Notes under the pieces: model-generated | Seen by the model: the letters and a program-made list of their open reading frames with translations, nothing else | The model's database searches: none | Told to the model about the DNA's origin: nothing | Position numbers and translations under genes: made by a program | Source: Bremia lactucae | Lineage: Eukaryota > Oomycota > Peronosporomycetes > Peronosporales > Peronosporaceae | Direction of reading: 5' to 3' | NCBI RefSeq assembly: GCF_004359215.1 | Contig: NC_090623.1 | Coordinates: forward strand, 2,038,774-2,102,773 | DNA length: 64,000 bases | Part shown: piece after piece, positions 53,891-63,973 of the stretch | How the letters are laid out: each line of letters opens with the position of its first letter | How positions within the stretch are numbered: position 1 is the stretch's first letter

Positions 53891-54780
53891 CTCTCTTTTG
53901 ACCGCGATTGCATTTCTGCAATCGCTTATTGTTCGAAAAGCGAGGTCTCTCGCTTTCGACATAAGAGAGGTCCATGGGCTCTGGACCTCCTAACTCGTGT
54001 CGTCTTGGAGGACGATACGATGACGAGCTAGCTCTAGCCTGTCCCAAGCTAAAGTCCTTCTGTTCCGCTACGGAAATTGCTTCTTCAAGCGTATCCAGTT
54101 CCAAGCGAAACAGGTGGGTGTTTACGGGACCATCCGTAAGACCTTGCATGATCACCGTAATTAACGTGTATTCATGGACTGGGTTATTTGTGATACAACT
54201 CGCTAAGAATCGTATGTGCTGGGCATATGCGTGCACATCACGCTTGCCTTGCTTGAGTTTCAGAAGCTCTGATCAAGCTCTGAACTCAGCCCTAGATGAT
54301 TCAAACATCTGTTTAAGCTGGGCTTTAAAAACCTCTAGCGACCCAAAGACGTATGGGTCGCGCAACTTAAGGCCCAATGCATAAGTTTTGGCATGACCTG
54401 CCAAATTTGATTGAGCAAATGCGACTTGCATTCGCTCGTCGACGATGTGACGAGCCCTTATGGCATCGTCCAACTCGGCAAACCATTTAAAGAGGGAGTC
54501 TTCTTCGACTCCCCTATAGTTAGAGATGTCAATCTTAAGGTTTCGGGACGACGCGTGTGCGTCATCCCAGGTACAGGGGTCTGTACTTGGTGTAACCTCA
54601 ACAGTTCTGCCTGTTGAGAGCTTGCTGGTTAAGCAAGGCTACCTTCTCCTTCACCTCGTCAAGTTCACGTTGTATGAACTTGGCGATGGCTGCATGGAAG
54701 GCATCCCTGTTCAAACACCGGACAGCATGGCCAAGATGGCATCATTCTTTACGGTCGAATTGATTCGTTCGACCGCACGC
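53891..54780 (-). pseudogene. Gag of element H (frame-broken)
   Basis: Minus strand: a start region with a coiled coil (FIQRELDEVKEKVALLNQQ-like, near 54680-54620), then DDAIRARHIVDERMQVAFAQ and KTYALGLKLRD (54473-54273), a stop, then HEYTLITVIMQGLTDGPVNT and LELDTLEEAISVAEQKDF, ending at the gap just after the start of the zinc knuckle (KCNRGQK, second Cys replaced). Homologous to gag of element A. Confidence 0.75.
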
Positions 54781-54899
54781 TTTCTATGTCACTTAGAGAT
54801 ATCACGCGAAACGTGATGCGTTTTTTTCATTATCATCTAAGATGTCCATGTTATATGATAGAACTATGGTACTTGGACGGACTGCAAAAGGCCACCAGG

Positions 54900-55339
54900 T
54901 GTAATGGGGCACTGCCGACCTTTAGTACTTTAGAGCAAGTCCACTTCGCACTGCTTTAGTGGGAGTGGTGCCTCACGTCACTTCACGTACACCAGTACGT
55001 TCAGAGGAAGACTTTCTATAAAATACTTGCTTTACAGAGGATTAAAAGATAACTGTATTAATTATAATTAAGTTCTTCTGTTCCAATCTATTTATACTAA
55101 CTTAATTATATAGTTATACAAAAAATGTAATAAAGACTTATCTGTCTCTCTTTTTGCGCGCGTCCAGTGCTGACTGGACCGCGGAGCAAGTAGATTCAAT
55201 GACCTATATCTACCATTGGATAAGCTTTCTCAATATTACTATATGAGATAATATTCTCCAAATATTTTCTACCTTTTAGATAATATATTAACTAACAACC
55301 ATCAAGTGATAAGTTCATGTACCGATACACCCCGTAACA
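54900..55339 (-). repeat. Type-1 LTR, 5' LTR of element H
   Basis: 440 bp, minus sense, followed on the minus strand by a primer-binding-site-like TGGTGGCC and gag. The first hairpin has decayed in this copy. Its right end cuts the LINE at 55340. Confidence 0.8.
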
Positions 55340-57190
55340 TAGCAACGAGCCGGTTGTTGTAGACTGGCTTTTTGTAGAAACATCGTGGAGTCGCCGACAA
55401 ACCCCGAAAATATATGGGTCTGGGTGTGTACTTCTGTAAGTGTGAGCCCGTGAAGTTGGGGCGACGTTTATATTGCAACGGCCAGCATCTCGACTACCAC
55501 CACTGGTGAGGAAGAGAAGGGAGAGGACAGCCCTGTAGAATACCAGAGCGCACCGGCCGAAGTGATGAAAGCTCACCGTTGACCGAAATCGTGCTGTCGT
55601 GTTGGTATGAAGCCGTTGAATGAGCGCGAGAAAATTCTCGTCAAACACGAATAGTCGGAGCGCCTCTTCCTTGAAGTCGCGATCGACCTTATCATAGGCC
55701 TTTCGAAAATCCAGTACGACGATGGCGCAGCTGGCGTCGACGTTCAACGCACACTCCTCATGAGCTCTTAGGAGGTGAGCGAGCATCATTTGATACCGTC
55801 TTTTGCATTTAGCGTCCGGGAACAAAGCCTTGTTGAGAAGAACCGATGACATGTGGCAGACACTTCTGCATACGCGCCGCCAAGACCTTCGCAATTGCCT
55901 TGTACCTCGTTTGCAACAGGGGAAACGGTCGATAGTCCATGACGTCGTCGGAATCTTCTTTTTTACGTAGCGGGATTACGAGCACAAGCAGCTTGGATGA
56001 TCTCGTAAGCTATTTCCACTAACGACGGTACCAACTGCGATTAAAGATCCTTGTAAAAATCATTCCGTAAGCCGCTGGTGCCGGGGGGTTTTGCCTACTG
56101 AGAGCCCGTATTGCGAGTACCACCTCTGCTTCCGTTATATCTGCCGTCAGCGCACGATATCTGGCGGTTGTTACAATGTGGTCAGAAGGAAGAGTGACAA
56201 ATTGCTGCAAAGCCGTACACAGTTCTGTTACTGGGACTGTACGGTGGCTCTTCCCCAGCACATGATCCCATTCAGAACTAAACTTGTCAACGACGCTACA
56301 ACCGACTGGGAACGGGAAACCGTGCAGTCTCCTGATGGCTGAAACACGTTGGTCACGCTCCCAGTCCGATACCCGTTTGAACTTCTCGAGAAGTTTGTCC
56401 GTTGTACGTAAGAGAACCAAGCCAACTCGGCTGATGTGAGCCTCCTGTTGATTCTCGGATTGGGCTTGATGCCAGGCCTGTCGAGTAAGCAGTGGCGTTC
56501 GCGCTTGCCGTCGCAGCGTATCGATGTATCGTGTCCACCGTTGCCTTAGCCTGCGGACGACAGTTGTGATCCCACGTCGGACGCGGCAGACGCCGTGATC
56601 CCAGGTCGAGACCGTGGATAAATCATAAATGCCATTGTCCGTGAGGCAATTGATTAGCTCGGCGACGATCGCCGGCCCCCTTTCCCAGATGAGGTATGCA
56701 AGGCGACTTGCTGGTGACCCGAAGCTGACGGGGAAGAATTGCTTCTAACCATTGCACTTGGTCCCCTTTTGTGTGAAATACATAAAAACGATCGATTCTG
56801 CTGGCTGCTGACCCCGCTCAATACGTGAAGCGGGTTGATGCCTCCCATTCCAGGTCGTCGTCTAGGTGAAGAACTAAATCTAGCGGTCGACTAGCTGACA
56901 CATGTCACCGAGGAAAGCCAAAGCTGGACTTTCAGTGCGACTAGCCGAGCGCGGTCGAGCAAGGGATGATGGACGCAGTTATAACCTCAGGCAGGGGACC
57001 GCTGCAACTCTTCCAGCCCCTCGAAAAACAATTCCCTTTCCGCCCGTTCGTTGGATGCGTAAATGTTAACAAGCAGAAAATTGTCCTGGACAGATAACGC
57101 AATTTGCCTTGGCGGGTCAGGAGGCCAGGCCATGGTTGTGCCGACTGGGCTATATCCGGTGTTAGAAGAAAGCCACCCCGCCGGCTTCAG
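55340..57190 (-). pseudogene. LINE (endonuclease-RT), 5'-truncated, inside copia
   Basis: On the minus strand an APE-type endonuclease part begins near 57185 (FLLVNIYASNERAERELFFE; HPLLDRARLVA). RT follows: VVLAIRALSRQNPPAPAAYG (56150-56060), AIVVLDFRKAYDKVDRDF (about 55740-55680), and FVGDSTMFLQKA (about 55400-55360), where the second catalytic Asp of the DD pair position is Gly. Frames are broken. Domain order fits an oomycete LINE of the same clade as 6880-7810. It is cut at its 3' side by the LTR of element H. Confidence 0.72.
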
Positions 57191-57194
57191 GCGA

Positions 57195-58790
57195 TCAGAC
57201 TCAAAATTCCAGACACGATATCCCTTCACATTGTGTGAGTACCCCAAAAACATGCATCGAAATGTATTTTTGTCCAACTTTAGACGTTTTGGTTTTGCAA
57301 TGTGTGCGTAACCTTTTGCATTGCATCAAACACTCGCACGTGCGACAGATCTGGCTTGGTTCCAAAACACACTTCAAATGGGGTCTTGGTTGGGTGAGAG
57401 GCGCACGTGACTCGATTAGTCATGTATACTGCAGTATTCATCGCTTCAGCCCACCATTTCTTTTCCAGTTGCATGTAATTTAGCATCGATCTTGCTCGTT
57501 CTGTCACTGTTCGATTTAGTCTTTCAGCCATTCCATTTTGCTGTGGCGAATATGGTACTGAAGCTTGGTGCAATATTCCAGCTTTTCGAAATACTTCTTC
57601 AAATTGCTTGTTAATGTACTCGCCACCATTGTCGGTGAAATTCACTTGATTCTGGTACTTAACTAGTTTTCCATAATCGACTTGTACTCGATGAACTATC
57701 CATTTGACTTGTGTGCAATATAGTATGCGACCACATAGCGTCAATAATTATCCAAAAATGTCATTACGAATCTTGCTCCTCCTTGCGACTTGGTCTCCGT
57801 TGGTCCCATCACGTCGCCGTGTATAACTTAGAGCAGTGAAGTGGTATTAGCTTCACCATACTTAGACTTCGAAAACGGCTTGACTGACGACTTGACTGAC
57901 GACTTGCCTGTCACACACCCTTCGCATCTTTCGTCTTTATCATCATCAACATTAGGCGAATCTTGCATCTTAAAATCTCCAGCACACTTGTCGAGGGTTT
58001 TCATTGCCTTCAATGGCAAGTGTCCTAGTCTTGCGTGCCATACACTTGAACTCATAGGTTTGGCTCCATCGGCAACCTCTTCACTCGCATTTGCAAATTC
58101 CAATGTATCACACTGCAACACAAACAATTTACCCTTTCGGGCCACTTGAGTCACCACTTCTTGACCATTCCTGATCTCACACATTTCGTTCTGAAAAAAG
58201 ACATGTAACCCTTTTGCAGACAATGCAGGAACTGAAAGGAGACGACGATTCAGCTTTGGAACGTACAACACGTCTTCAATCCGTATTGGTTTCTTGTTCT
58301 TCAACATGACGCGAATAGTCCCAAATCCAGTAGCCAAAACTGCTTCTCCATTCGCAATCGAAATTCCAACCGACTTGTTAAGCGATCTAATTTCCACAAA
58401 CTCATCTTGGTATGGGCACATATGACCACTCGCACCACTGTCGAGTACCCAGCCTTCAAAGCTATGTTCACCCACAGTGAACGCTTGCTCCGAGCTTTTC
58501 TTCTTGTCTGGATTCCTTGAGCAATCTTGTTTCTTGTGTCCGTTTCTGCCGCATATAAAACACGTCCCAGTAAACTTGTTTCTTGTTTCCTTCGACCGAA
58601 TCTTGCTCTTGTAATTTCTTGTAGCTTTGAATGCGATTTCGCTCTTCTCCTTTCGAGCAATGCCTTCGTATTCACGACGAAGCATCTCCTTGGCTTGGAA
58701 CAAATCAATGTCCCTCGTGTTCTCGATAATCTTGACGATATGATCGTATTCATCAAATGGACAAGGACGGGGATCGGGCTCTTCTCAGCC
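57195..58790 (-). pseudogene. Ty1/copia retrotransposon gag-pol, partial
   Basis: The minus-strand frame 58703-57828 has the end of gag (LFQAKEMLRREYEGI), a zinc knuckle CFICGRNGHKKQDC, the protease site WVLDSGASGHMC, and the pre-integrase domain WHARLGHLPLKAMKTL with CEGCVTGKS. After stops, integrase continues at 57744-57280 (FTDNGGEYINKQFEEVF, PYSPQQNGMAERLNRTV, WWAEAMNTAVYMTNR) and FLGYSHNVKGYRVWNFES, then is cut by the LINE at about 57190. RT and RNase H are absent. Confidence 0.85.
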
Positions 58791-59074
58791 ACCCATCCGA
58801 TGATTTTGTTGATGTTGGACATTTTGTGAACGCTCAAACGTCACGATGACGTTTGATTGTAATCGTTTTGCAACGGACACAGAAAGTGAAACTACAGCAA
58901 TTAGTTATATGAAGAAATAAACGACTCAGGTGAGACCTTTGTAGTGCTTCTACAAAGGAGTTGCTGATTGCATGTGTAAGTTTTCCAAAGACCAATACAC
59001 TTTCGAATTCACTTCCTATATAAAAGTTGTCTTCTCTGCTATAATACATCGATAGGTTATGAGCCCAAGTTCGG

Positions 59075-59470
59075 TGGGAGTGAACGATATTCTCACGAAG
59101 ACAACTACTTCGTATGGGAGTTTAACGCGCGAATGAAGCTCGCCAAAAAGGGGCTATTGAGACGAAGGTACCGTGTGAAGATGACGCTAGCGCGACTTTA
59201 TGGAAAAACAACGATATGAAGGCCTTCGCAAACGTGTGTACGATGATCAACCCAAGTCTTCAGTCCATGGTTTGAAATGCAGAGACAACTACAGAAGCGT
59301 GGGGAATTTTGAAGAGCTTTTTTCTTCACAGAAGCATTCATAATTGGGTGCAGATGCGTCGACAATTGCACGAGTTCAAGATGCAGAAGGGAGGAAGTGT
59401 AATGGATCACTTTCTCAAGTTTGATGAGCTGTGTATGTCACTACTCCGGAGATTCAGGAAGTACACGAGT
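59075..59470 (+). pseudogene. Copia gag N-terminal fragment, inverted
   Basis: Plus strand reads EDNYFVWEFNARMKLAKKGL near 59095-59155, then frame-shifted VQMRRQLHEFKMQKGGSVMD and HFLKFDELCMSL (59350-59440), the first part of a UBN2-type copia gag. The remainder of such a gag lies in opposite orientation at 58790-58640. I see nothing else between 58790 and 59075, or between 59470 and 59756. Confidence 0.65.
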
Positions 59471-59756
59471 CTCCATTGGCGCTGGGGGGGGGCGCAGGAC
59501 GTCATGAATCGTCGCCAGTCTCGTCCCTTCTTTTGTCAGGAGGAGGGTCAGTCATGGGATGAACGCCCGGGCTGCTGCCGAACAAAATCTGTTGCGGCTG
59601 ACGTCTCGTTTATACTCACCGCTGGAGGGTGCCTTCTGTTGCGCAGATTCGGAGAAAAAATCTATTTTAATTTAGCTAACATAAGGGTTTAGATTTGAAT
59701 AATTGAATAAATTTCAGGTCCCCTTTTGATCACAAAGACGGGACTAAGGTTGTTCA

Positions 59757-60207
59757 TGTAACGGGGCACTACGACTTGTACTGTTTCAGTACAAGTCCAC
59801 TTCGCACTGCTTCACTTGCGAGTGGTGCCTTACGTTAAGTGACGCACACTGTACGTGCAGAGGAAGACTTCTCTTCAGACAGCTAGACTTAAAAGGGTAA
59901 AATGAAAACTTTATTAAATATAATTAAGTGTCTCTTGTTCTATCTTTGTAAATGCTAACTTAATTATAATCTAATACTAAACATGTAATGAATTCTTATC
60001 TCTATCTTATCTGTAACTCTCTCTGATTACTCCTGCAGCTGATTAATCTGCGGAATAAATAGATATAATGGCCTATACCTATTAATGGATAAGAATTCTG
60101 AATATTACTATATAAAGTAATATCCTCTAAATATTATCCACCTTTAGATAATATATTAATTAACAACTTTTAAGTGTTAATTTCATGTAACGATACACCT
60201 CGTTACA
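59757..60207 (-). repeat. Type-1 LTR, 3' LTR of element B
   Basis: 451 bp from TGTAACGGGG to CTCGTTACA. Closest in internal sequence to the LTR at 15719-16172. It lies at the 3' end of minus-strand element B and keeps well-formed terminal hairpins. Confidence 0.82.
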
Positions 60208-60284
60208 TCACCCCTCCCTTAAACGACGATCACTCTGAGTGTCATTGGATGGAGTGGTCGTCATGTGACCACTTAATTTTTAAA

Positions 60285-61256
60285 ATGATGTTGATTGGTC
60301 AGATCCATCATTTTAAATTCCATCGCATGAAGGATCAACTCATGCGGGGTGACGATAGTGCTGCGCCTTCGGCTGCGGTTCGTGCAGCCGCGGGTGACGC
60401 ATTGCTATCTCTTGCGGCAGATGGAACGTCTGCCGTAGTGTCTTCCACTCGCACAACACTAGATGTTGCGAGTGCACGTGGTGATTCACCACGTGAGTAC
60501 GACCCCTCTTTGGAGGTCTACTACGAATGCGAGTCGGATGAAGTGGCCGACTCGGGGAGAATGGAACAGTCGCCTGAAATCCGTCAGGCGGCTGACTATG
60601 AGCCTTCGAATGAGAGGGCTCATTCTGATAGACGAGTAAACAGTCTATTTGGATCCGACGATGAGGATGATCCCTCATTGCCCGTACGATCTCCCATACG
60701 GTCACCTGCACGTGCCTCTGTGCAAGGTGACGACGATGGCGTAAGCCGTCGTAAGAAAAGTTCTTGTGGTACCCTGCTTCAGTGGGTACCACTCAGGGAA
60801 GTGAAGACAGTAAAATGTCTCATCTCGCTTCTGATTAGAAGCCGTGGCTTTTGCCAGAAAGGCTTATCAATAGCTTGTCTGGAGAAACTACTCCTCACAA
60901 TAAATATCCTTTATTTATTGCGACAAAGCTACATGGCCTTGATCCCAGCGCGAAGAACTTTCGCGCTGAGGAAGATTTCTATCTCGATGCTTTTCTTAAG
61001 CATCGATGGTTTAGTGGCAATAATAAGCGAGATAAAGTCTCGCTTATGCAAGCTTGGAGTGCGTTCATTCGCAATGTTCAAGACATTGGACGCGAAGCTT
61101 GGCTTCAAAAACTTAACGCGAATCGCGTTAATTTTGAGAAAAGAACTCCAACCGGTGCAAAGTATAAATTGCATCGGTTGGCACGTGAGGCTGGGCTTTC
61201 ATGCCTCACGTGGGGCGATCCCTGTCCGTATTGTGTCGACAACACGAAGAGAGTGA
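60285..61256 (+). CDS. Antisense ORF of element B (best copy, one frameshift)
   Basis: Begins at an ATG about 80 bp from the 3' LTR. Part 1 (to about 60790) is Ala/Ser/Asp-rich and acidic (AAVRAAAGDALLSLAADGTS, then LFGSDDEDDPS) and probably disordered. A frameshift near 60790-60850 moves to the frame 60851-61411, which reads PLFIATKLHGLDPSAKNFRA, YLDAFLKHRWFSG, IRNVQDIGREAWLQKL, KLHRLAREAGLS and CLTWGDPCPYCVDN, a compact globular-looking domain with a possible Cys cluster. No known family is recognised. Relatives occur at 40967-42000, 45085-45302 and about 52060-52180. Role unknown. Confidence 0.55.
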   Translation: MMLIGQIHHFKFHRMKDQLMRGDDSAAPSAAVRAAAGDALLSLAADGTSAVVSSTRTTLDVASARGDSPREYDPSLEVYYECESDEVADSGRMEQSPEIRQAADYEPSNERAHSDRRVNSLFGSDDEDDPSLPVRSPIRSPARASVQGDDDGVSRRKKSSCGTLLQWVPLREVKTVKCLISLLIRSRGFCQKGLSIACLEKLLLTINILYLLRQSYMALIPARRTFALRKISISMLFLSIDGLVAIISEIKSRLCKLGVRSFAMFKTLDAKLGFKNLTRIALILRKELQPVQSINCIGWHVRLGFHASRGAIPVRIVSTTRRE

Positions 61257-61266
61257 AAGGGGATGT

Positions 61267-61641
61267 CTATTCCTTTTTTCGCCCCGGGGACGTGCTCGCA
61301 TCTCTATTGAGATGCGGGATGCGATTGACCTTTGCAATCGATTTACATGCGCCAGGGGCGCGTGTTTTCCGATGGGCCTTCTGGACAATGGGATGGGTCT
61401 CGTCATACTGACGGACGAGGCCGTCAACGTCAGCAACCAGCTGGGAACGAGGCTCCCAGCTGTCATGTAAAGGTTGGTAACCACGCCAGCGAACAACATA
61501 ACTCGTTCGCTGCCCCTTCACATCACGGTGGTTACGTTCCACAAGGAAAGGCTGACCACCGTGCGAATCCACCAATGGTTGTGGTGGAGGAGGGAAAATA
61601 GATCCGAACCGTATGTCAGATCTAATGTCGAGGATCGACAA
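61267..61641 (-). CDS. Pol C-terminus with chromodomain, element B
   Basis: The 124-codon frame contains PQPLVDSHGGQPFLVERNHR and TSYVVRWRGYQPLHDSWEPR then DVDGLVRQYDETHP. The aromatic and Trp positions of a chromodomain are present (Y, W, W), so methyl-lysine binding may be preserved. The opposite strand is also open. Upstream continuity with integrase is broken. Confidence 0.75.
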   Translation of the reverse strand: MSILDIRSDIRFGSIFPPPPQPLVDSHGGQPFLVERNHRDVKGQRTSYVVRWRGYQPLHDSWEPRSQLVADVDGLVRQYDETHPIVQKAHRKTRAPGACKSIAKVNRIPHLNRDASTSPGRKKE

Positions 61642-61849
61642 AATCGATCACTTCCTCAATGATTTGGAGGAGGGACTCGAGCAAGAGCGCGGCAAGCGTC
61701 GCTCGTTGGAGCAGATGGTACAGGCTCACCATATCGAGCGGTTGGAAGACCGTTCGAAGAGTGCGTACTCCATGTTGGAGTACGAGCGGATCTATCATGT
61801 TGTTCGCGATGAGCTGTCGTCAGCTCATCGTAGTTTCGAGGATCACTAA
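61613..61849 (+). CDS. Antisense coiled-coil ORF of element B, 78 aa
   Basis: SRIDKIDHFLNDLEEGLEQE, SLEQMVQAHHIERLEDRSKS and LEYERIYHVVRDELSSAHRS form a clear heptad coiled coil. Homologous to 42316-42567 in element C, where it is also on the strand opposite pol. It may be the C-terminal part of the antisense protein at 60285-61411. Confidence 0.5.
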   Translation: MSDLMSRIDKIDHFLNDLEEGLEQERGKRRSLEQMVQAHHIERLEDRSKSAYSMLEYERIYHVVRDELSSAHRSFEDH

Positions 61850-62117
61850 TGTGGGTAGCAGTAAACTACTACCCAAGTTCATTGGTTTATTCCGTGTACT
61901 GCATCGCAGAGGCATTGCGTACACATTATAATTGCCATGTAGGATGCGTTCGCATCCTACGTTTTACGTTGGTCGGCTCTGCTTGTACCATCAGTACGCG
62001 GCTTCTTCCGAGGACGGATTTGACCACCCTTTTCAAGAATCCCCAAAAGATTCTTGGGATCGCGAACCAGGTTCTCATGTTGAACCTGAAGTTTCTCATG
62101 CCGGTTCCGAATACTAA
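61850..62117 (+). pseudogene. Integrase C-terminal piece inverted within element B
   Basis: Plus strand reads LLPKFIGLFRVLHRRGIAYT and CRMRSHPTFYVGRLCLYHQ and SSEDGFDHPFQESPKDSWDR, the pol C-terminal part, but in the direction opposite to the rest of pol in B. In element C the last part of this segment is collinear with pol. Confidence 0.7.
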
Positions 62118-62119
62118 TC

Positions 62120-63612
62120 GCTTAGGTAAGTTTGCCGTAGAGAGTAGCACTAGATCATTAATTTTAAATGAATGAACATTTGCTCTTCCATGTTTGTCTG
62201 CATTCCGTTTCTGTGGGTCCACTGCGTTAGCAATTGAATCCTGAACGAAACGGATTATTGATTCTCGAGTTAGCAGAAACTCTTCTGCTAACTCATTTGT
62301 TTTGTCTTTTTCAGTACGCTTAGTGCGTACTGCCATGAGATCATTCTCATTTTCGATGTCGATTTCTTCGACATCGACATCACTCGCGTCGTTGTTAACT
62401 TCGACACGTGATGAGCATGAGCCAGAAGTGGCTTTGCTCATGCGAGTCCCCCTCTTATACTAGAGGATCCCTCTTATTTGGTGGGTATGCGAGGATGGCG
62501 TAAGCCATTCACAAAGAACGGTGTATGCGTTGTAGACGCATGCACAGAATTATTGATGGCGAATTTTCGACCATCGGTAAAACCTCGCTCCAATTCGGGT
62601 ACGATTGGACGTAACCTCGAAGTATCTCTACGAGGACGCGATTTACGCGTTCTGTTTGACCATCCGTTTCCGGGTGATCAGATGTTGACATAGTCAGCCG
62701 TGTTCCGAGAGATCGGAACACGGATTGCCAGAACGCCGCCGTGAATCTCGGATCTCTATCCGAGACTAATTCACGGGGTAACCCATGGAGTTTGAATACC
62801 GTGTTGATAAAGACACGGGCACAACCCGGAGCCGTAATCGACTCTGGTACCGCAGCAAGGTGTGCCATCTTGCTGAATCTATCTACAAAAACAAGGATTC
62901 CATTGTTTTTGTGGTCGTCTTCGGGAAATCCGAAGACGAAGTCCATAGATACGGACTGCCAACACTCTGCCGGAAGTGGTAGAGGTTGAAGAGGTGCACG
63001 GGATGAAGGGCTAGGCTTCACCCGTTGACAAACCTCGCAAGCACGAATGTACTTGCGCACAAACTGATTCTGGCGGGGCCAGTAAAAGTATCGACTTACT
63101 GTGAGGTAAGTCTTCTCATGTCTACGATGTCCACTTGTTGGAGCATCGTGACACTCATTCATGATGCGCAAGCGCAAATTTTTGTGAGTCGGGACGACGA
63201 CACGTGGGGTGTCGCCGGTAACGGCTGTGTAATACAATAAGCCGTTACGTGTTGTGTATCGATCGGATGACGATCGATATAAAGCCGATAGATCTTTAAA
63301 AGATTTATCGGATGGATTCATTAAATGATCCATCAAATATAGAAGGTCCTTATCTTCTTTATAGGCTTTCTTTATGTCATCAACTAAGGTTGATGACGGA
63401 ACCCTCGTAGTGTGTTGCAATAGTAATACCACTTTCACTGTTGGGGTGCACAGCTGACTCGAAATCGGGTCGGCGTGATAACGCATCAGCGACGACATTA
63501 AGTCGTCCTGGTTTATATTCGACGGAGAAGTTATACTCCGCGAAGAAGGATAGCCACCTCGCCATTCTTTGCGAGAGGTGTGGGCTATTGACGGCCGTGC
63601 GTAATGACGCAT
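62120..63612 (-). pseudogene. Integrase of element B (one or more frameshifts)
   Basis: The minus-strand frame 63612-62509 covers the zinc domain (HDAPTSGHRRHEKTYLTVSR, RACEVCQRVKPSPSS) and the catalytic core SMDFVFGFPEDD, SDRDPRFTAAFW, TDGQTERVNRVL with all three acidic residues. It shifts frame after LPMVE near 62550, then continues at 62441-62120 (DPQKRNADKHGRANVHSFKI, NDLVLLSTANLPKRLV). Nearly intact, so B is relatively young. Confidence 0.8.
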
Positions 63613-63973
63613 GGTCCGTATATACGATGAACGGTCTATCTCCTAGGAGGTAGACCCTAAATTTAGCCAATGAATATTTCATGGCAAGGAGTTCCTTGTC
63701 ATGCACTGGATAATTGCGTTCAGCTGGTTGCAGCTGACGCGATTGGTAACAGACGACGCGCTCCGCGCCATCTGTATCGTATTGCATTAACGCACAGCCG
63801 ATTGCGAAATCGCTGGCGTCACAGACCACATGGAATGGTCTGTCTTGATCCGCAATCGCCAATATGGGCGATTGCATCAAGCTTTGCTTGATTCCTTCAA
63901 ATGAACGCTGACAATCAGCGTTCCATAACCATTTCTCGTCTTTTTTCAAGAGACGAGAGAGATGTACTGTCAT
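63380..63973 (-). CDS. RT end and RNase H of element B, open to window edge
   Basis: Contains MTVHLSRLLKKDEKWLWNAD, CQRSFEGIKQ, VVCDASDFAIGCALMQYDTD, YPVHDKELLAMKYSLAKFRV, TDHASLRTAVNSPHLSQRMA and NVVADALSRRPDFES, a complete-looking Ty3/gypsy RNase H. It ends in a frame different from the integrase frame that follows. RT proper lies beyond base 64000. Confidence 0.82.
   Translation of the reverse strand: MTVHLSRLLKKDEKWLWNADCQRSFEGIKQSLMQSPILAIADQDRPFHVVCDASDFAIGCALMQYDTDGAERVVCYQSRQLQPAERNYPVHDKELLAMKYSLAKFRVYLLGDRPFIVYTDHASLRTAVNSPHLSQRMARWLSFFAEYNFSVEYKPGRLNVVADALSRRPDFESAVHPNSESGITIATHYEGSVINLS

Noticed and set aside
60340..60792. 150-codon minus-strand ORF in element B
   Set aside because: His/Pro/Arg-rich mirror of the antisense ORF on plus; no gypsy domain is expected or seen there.
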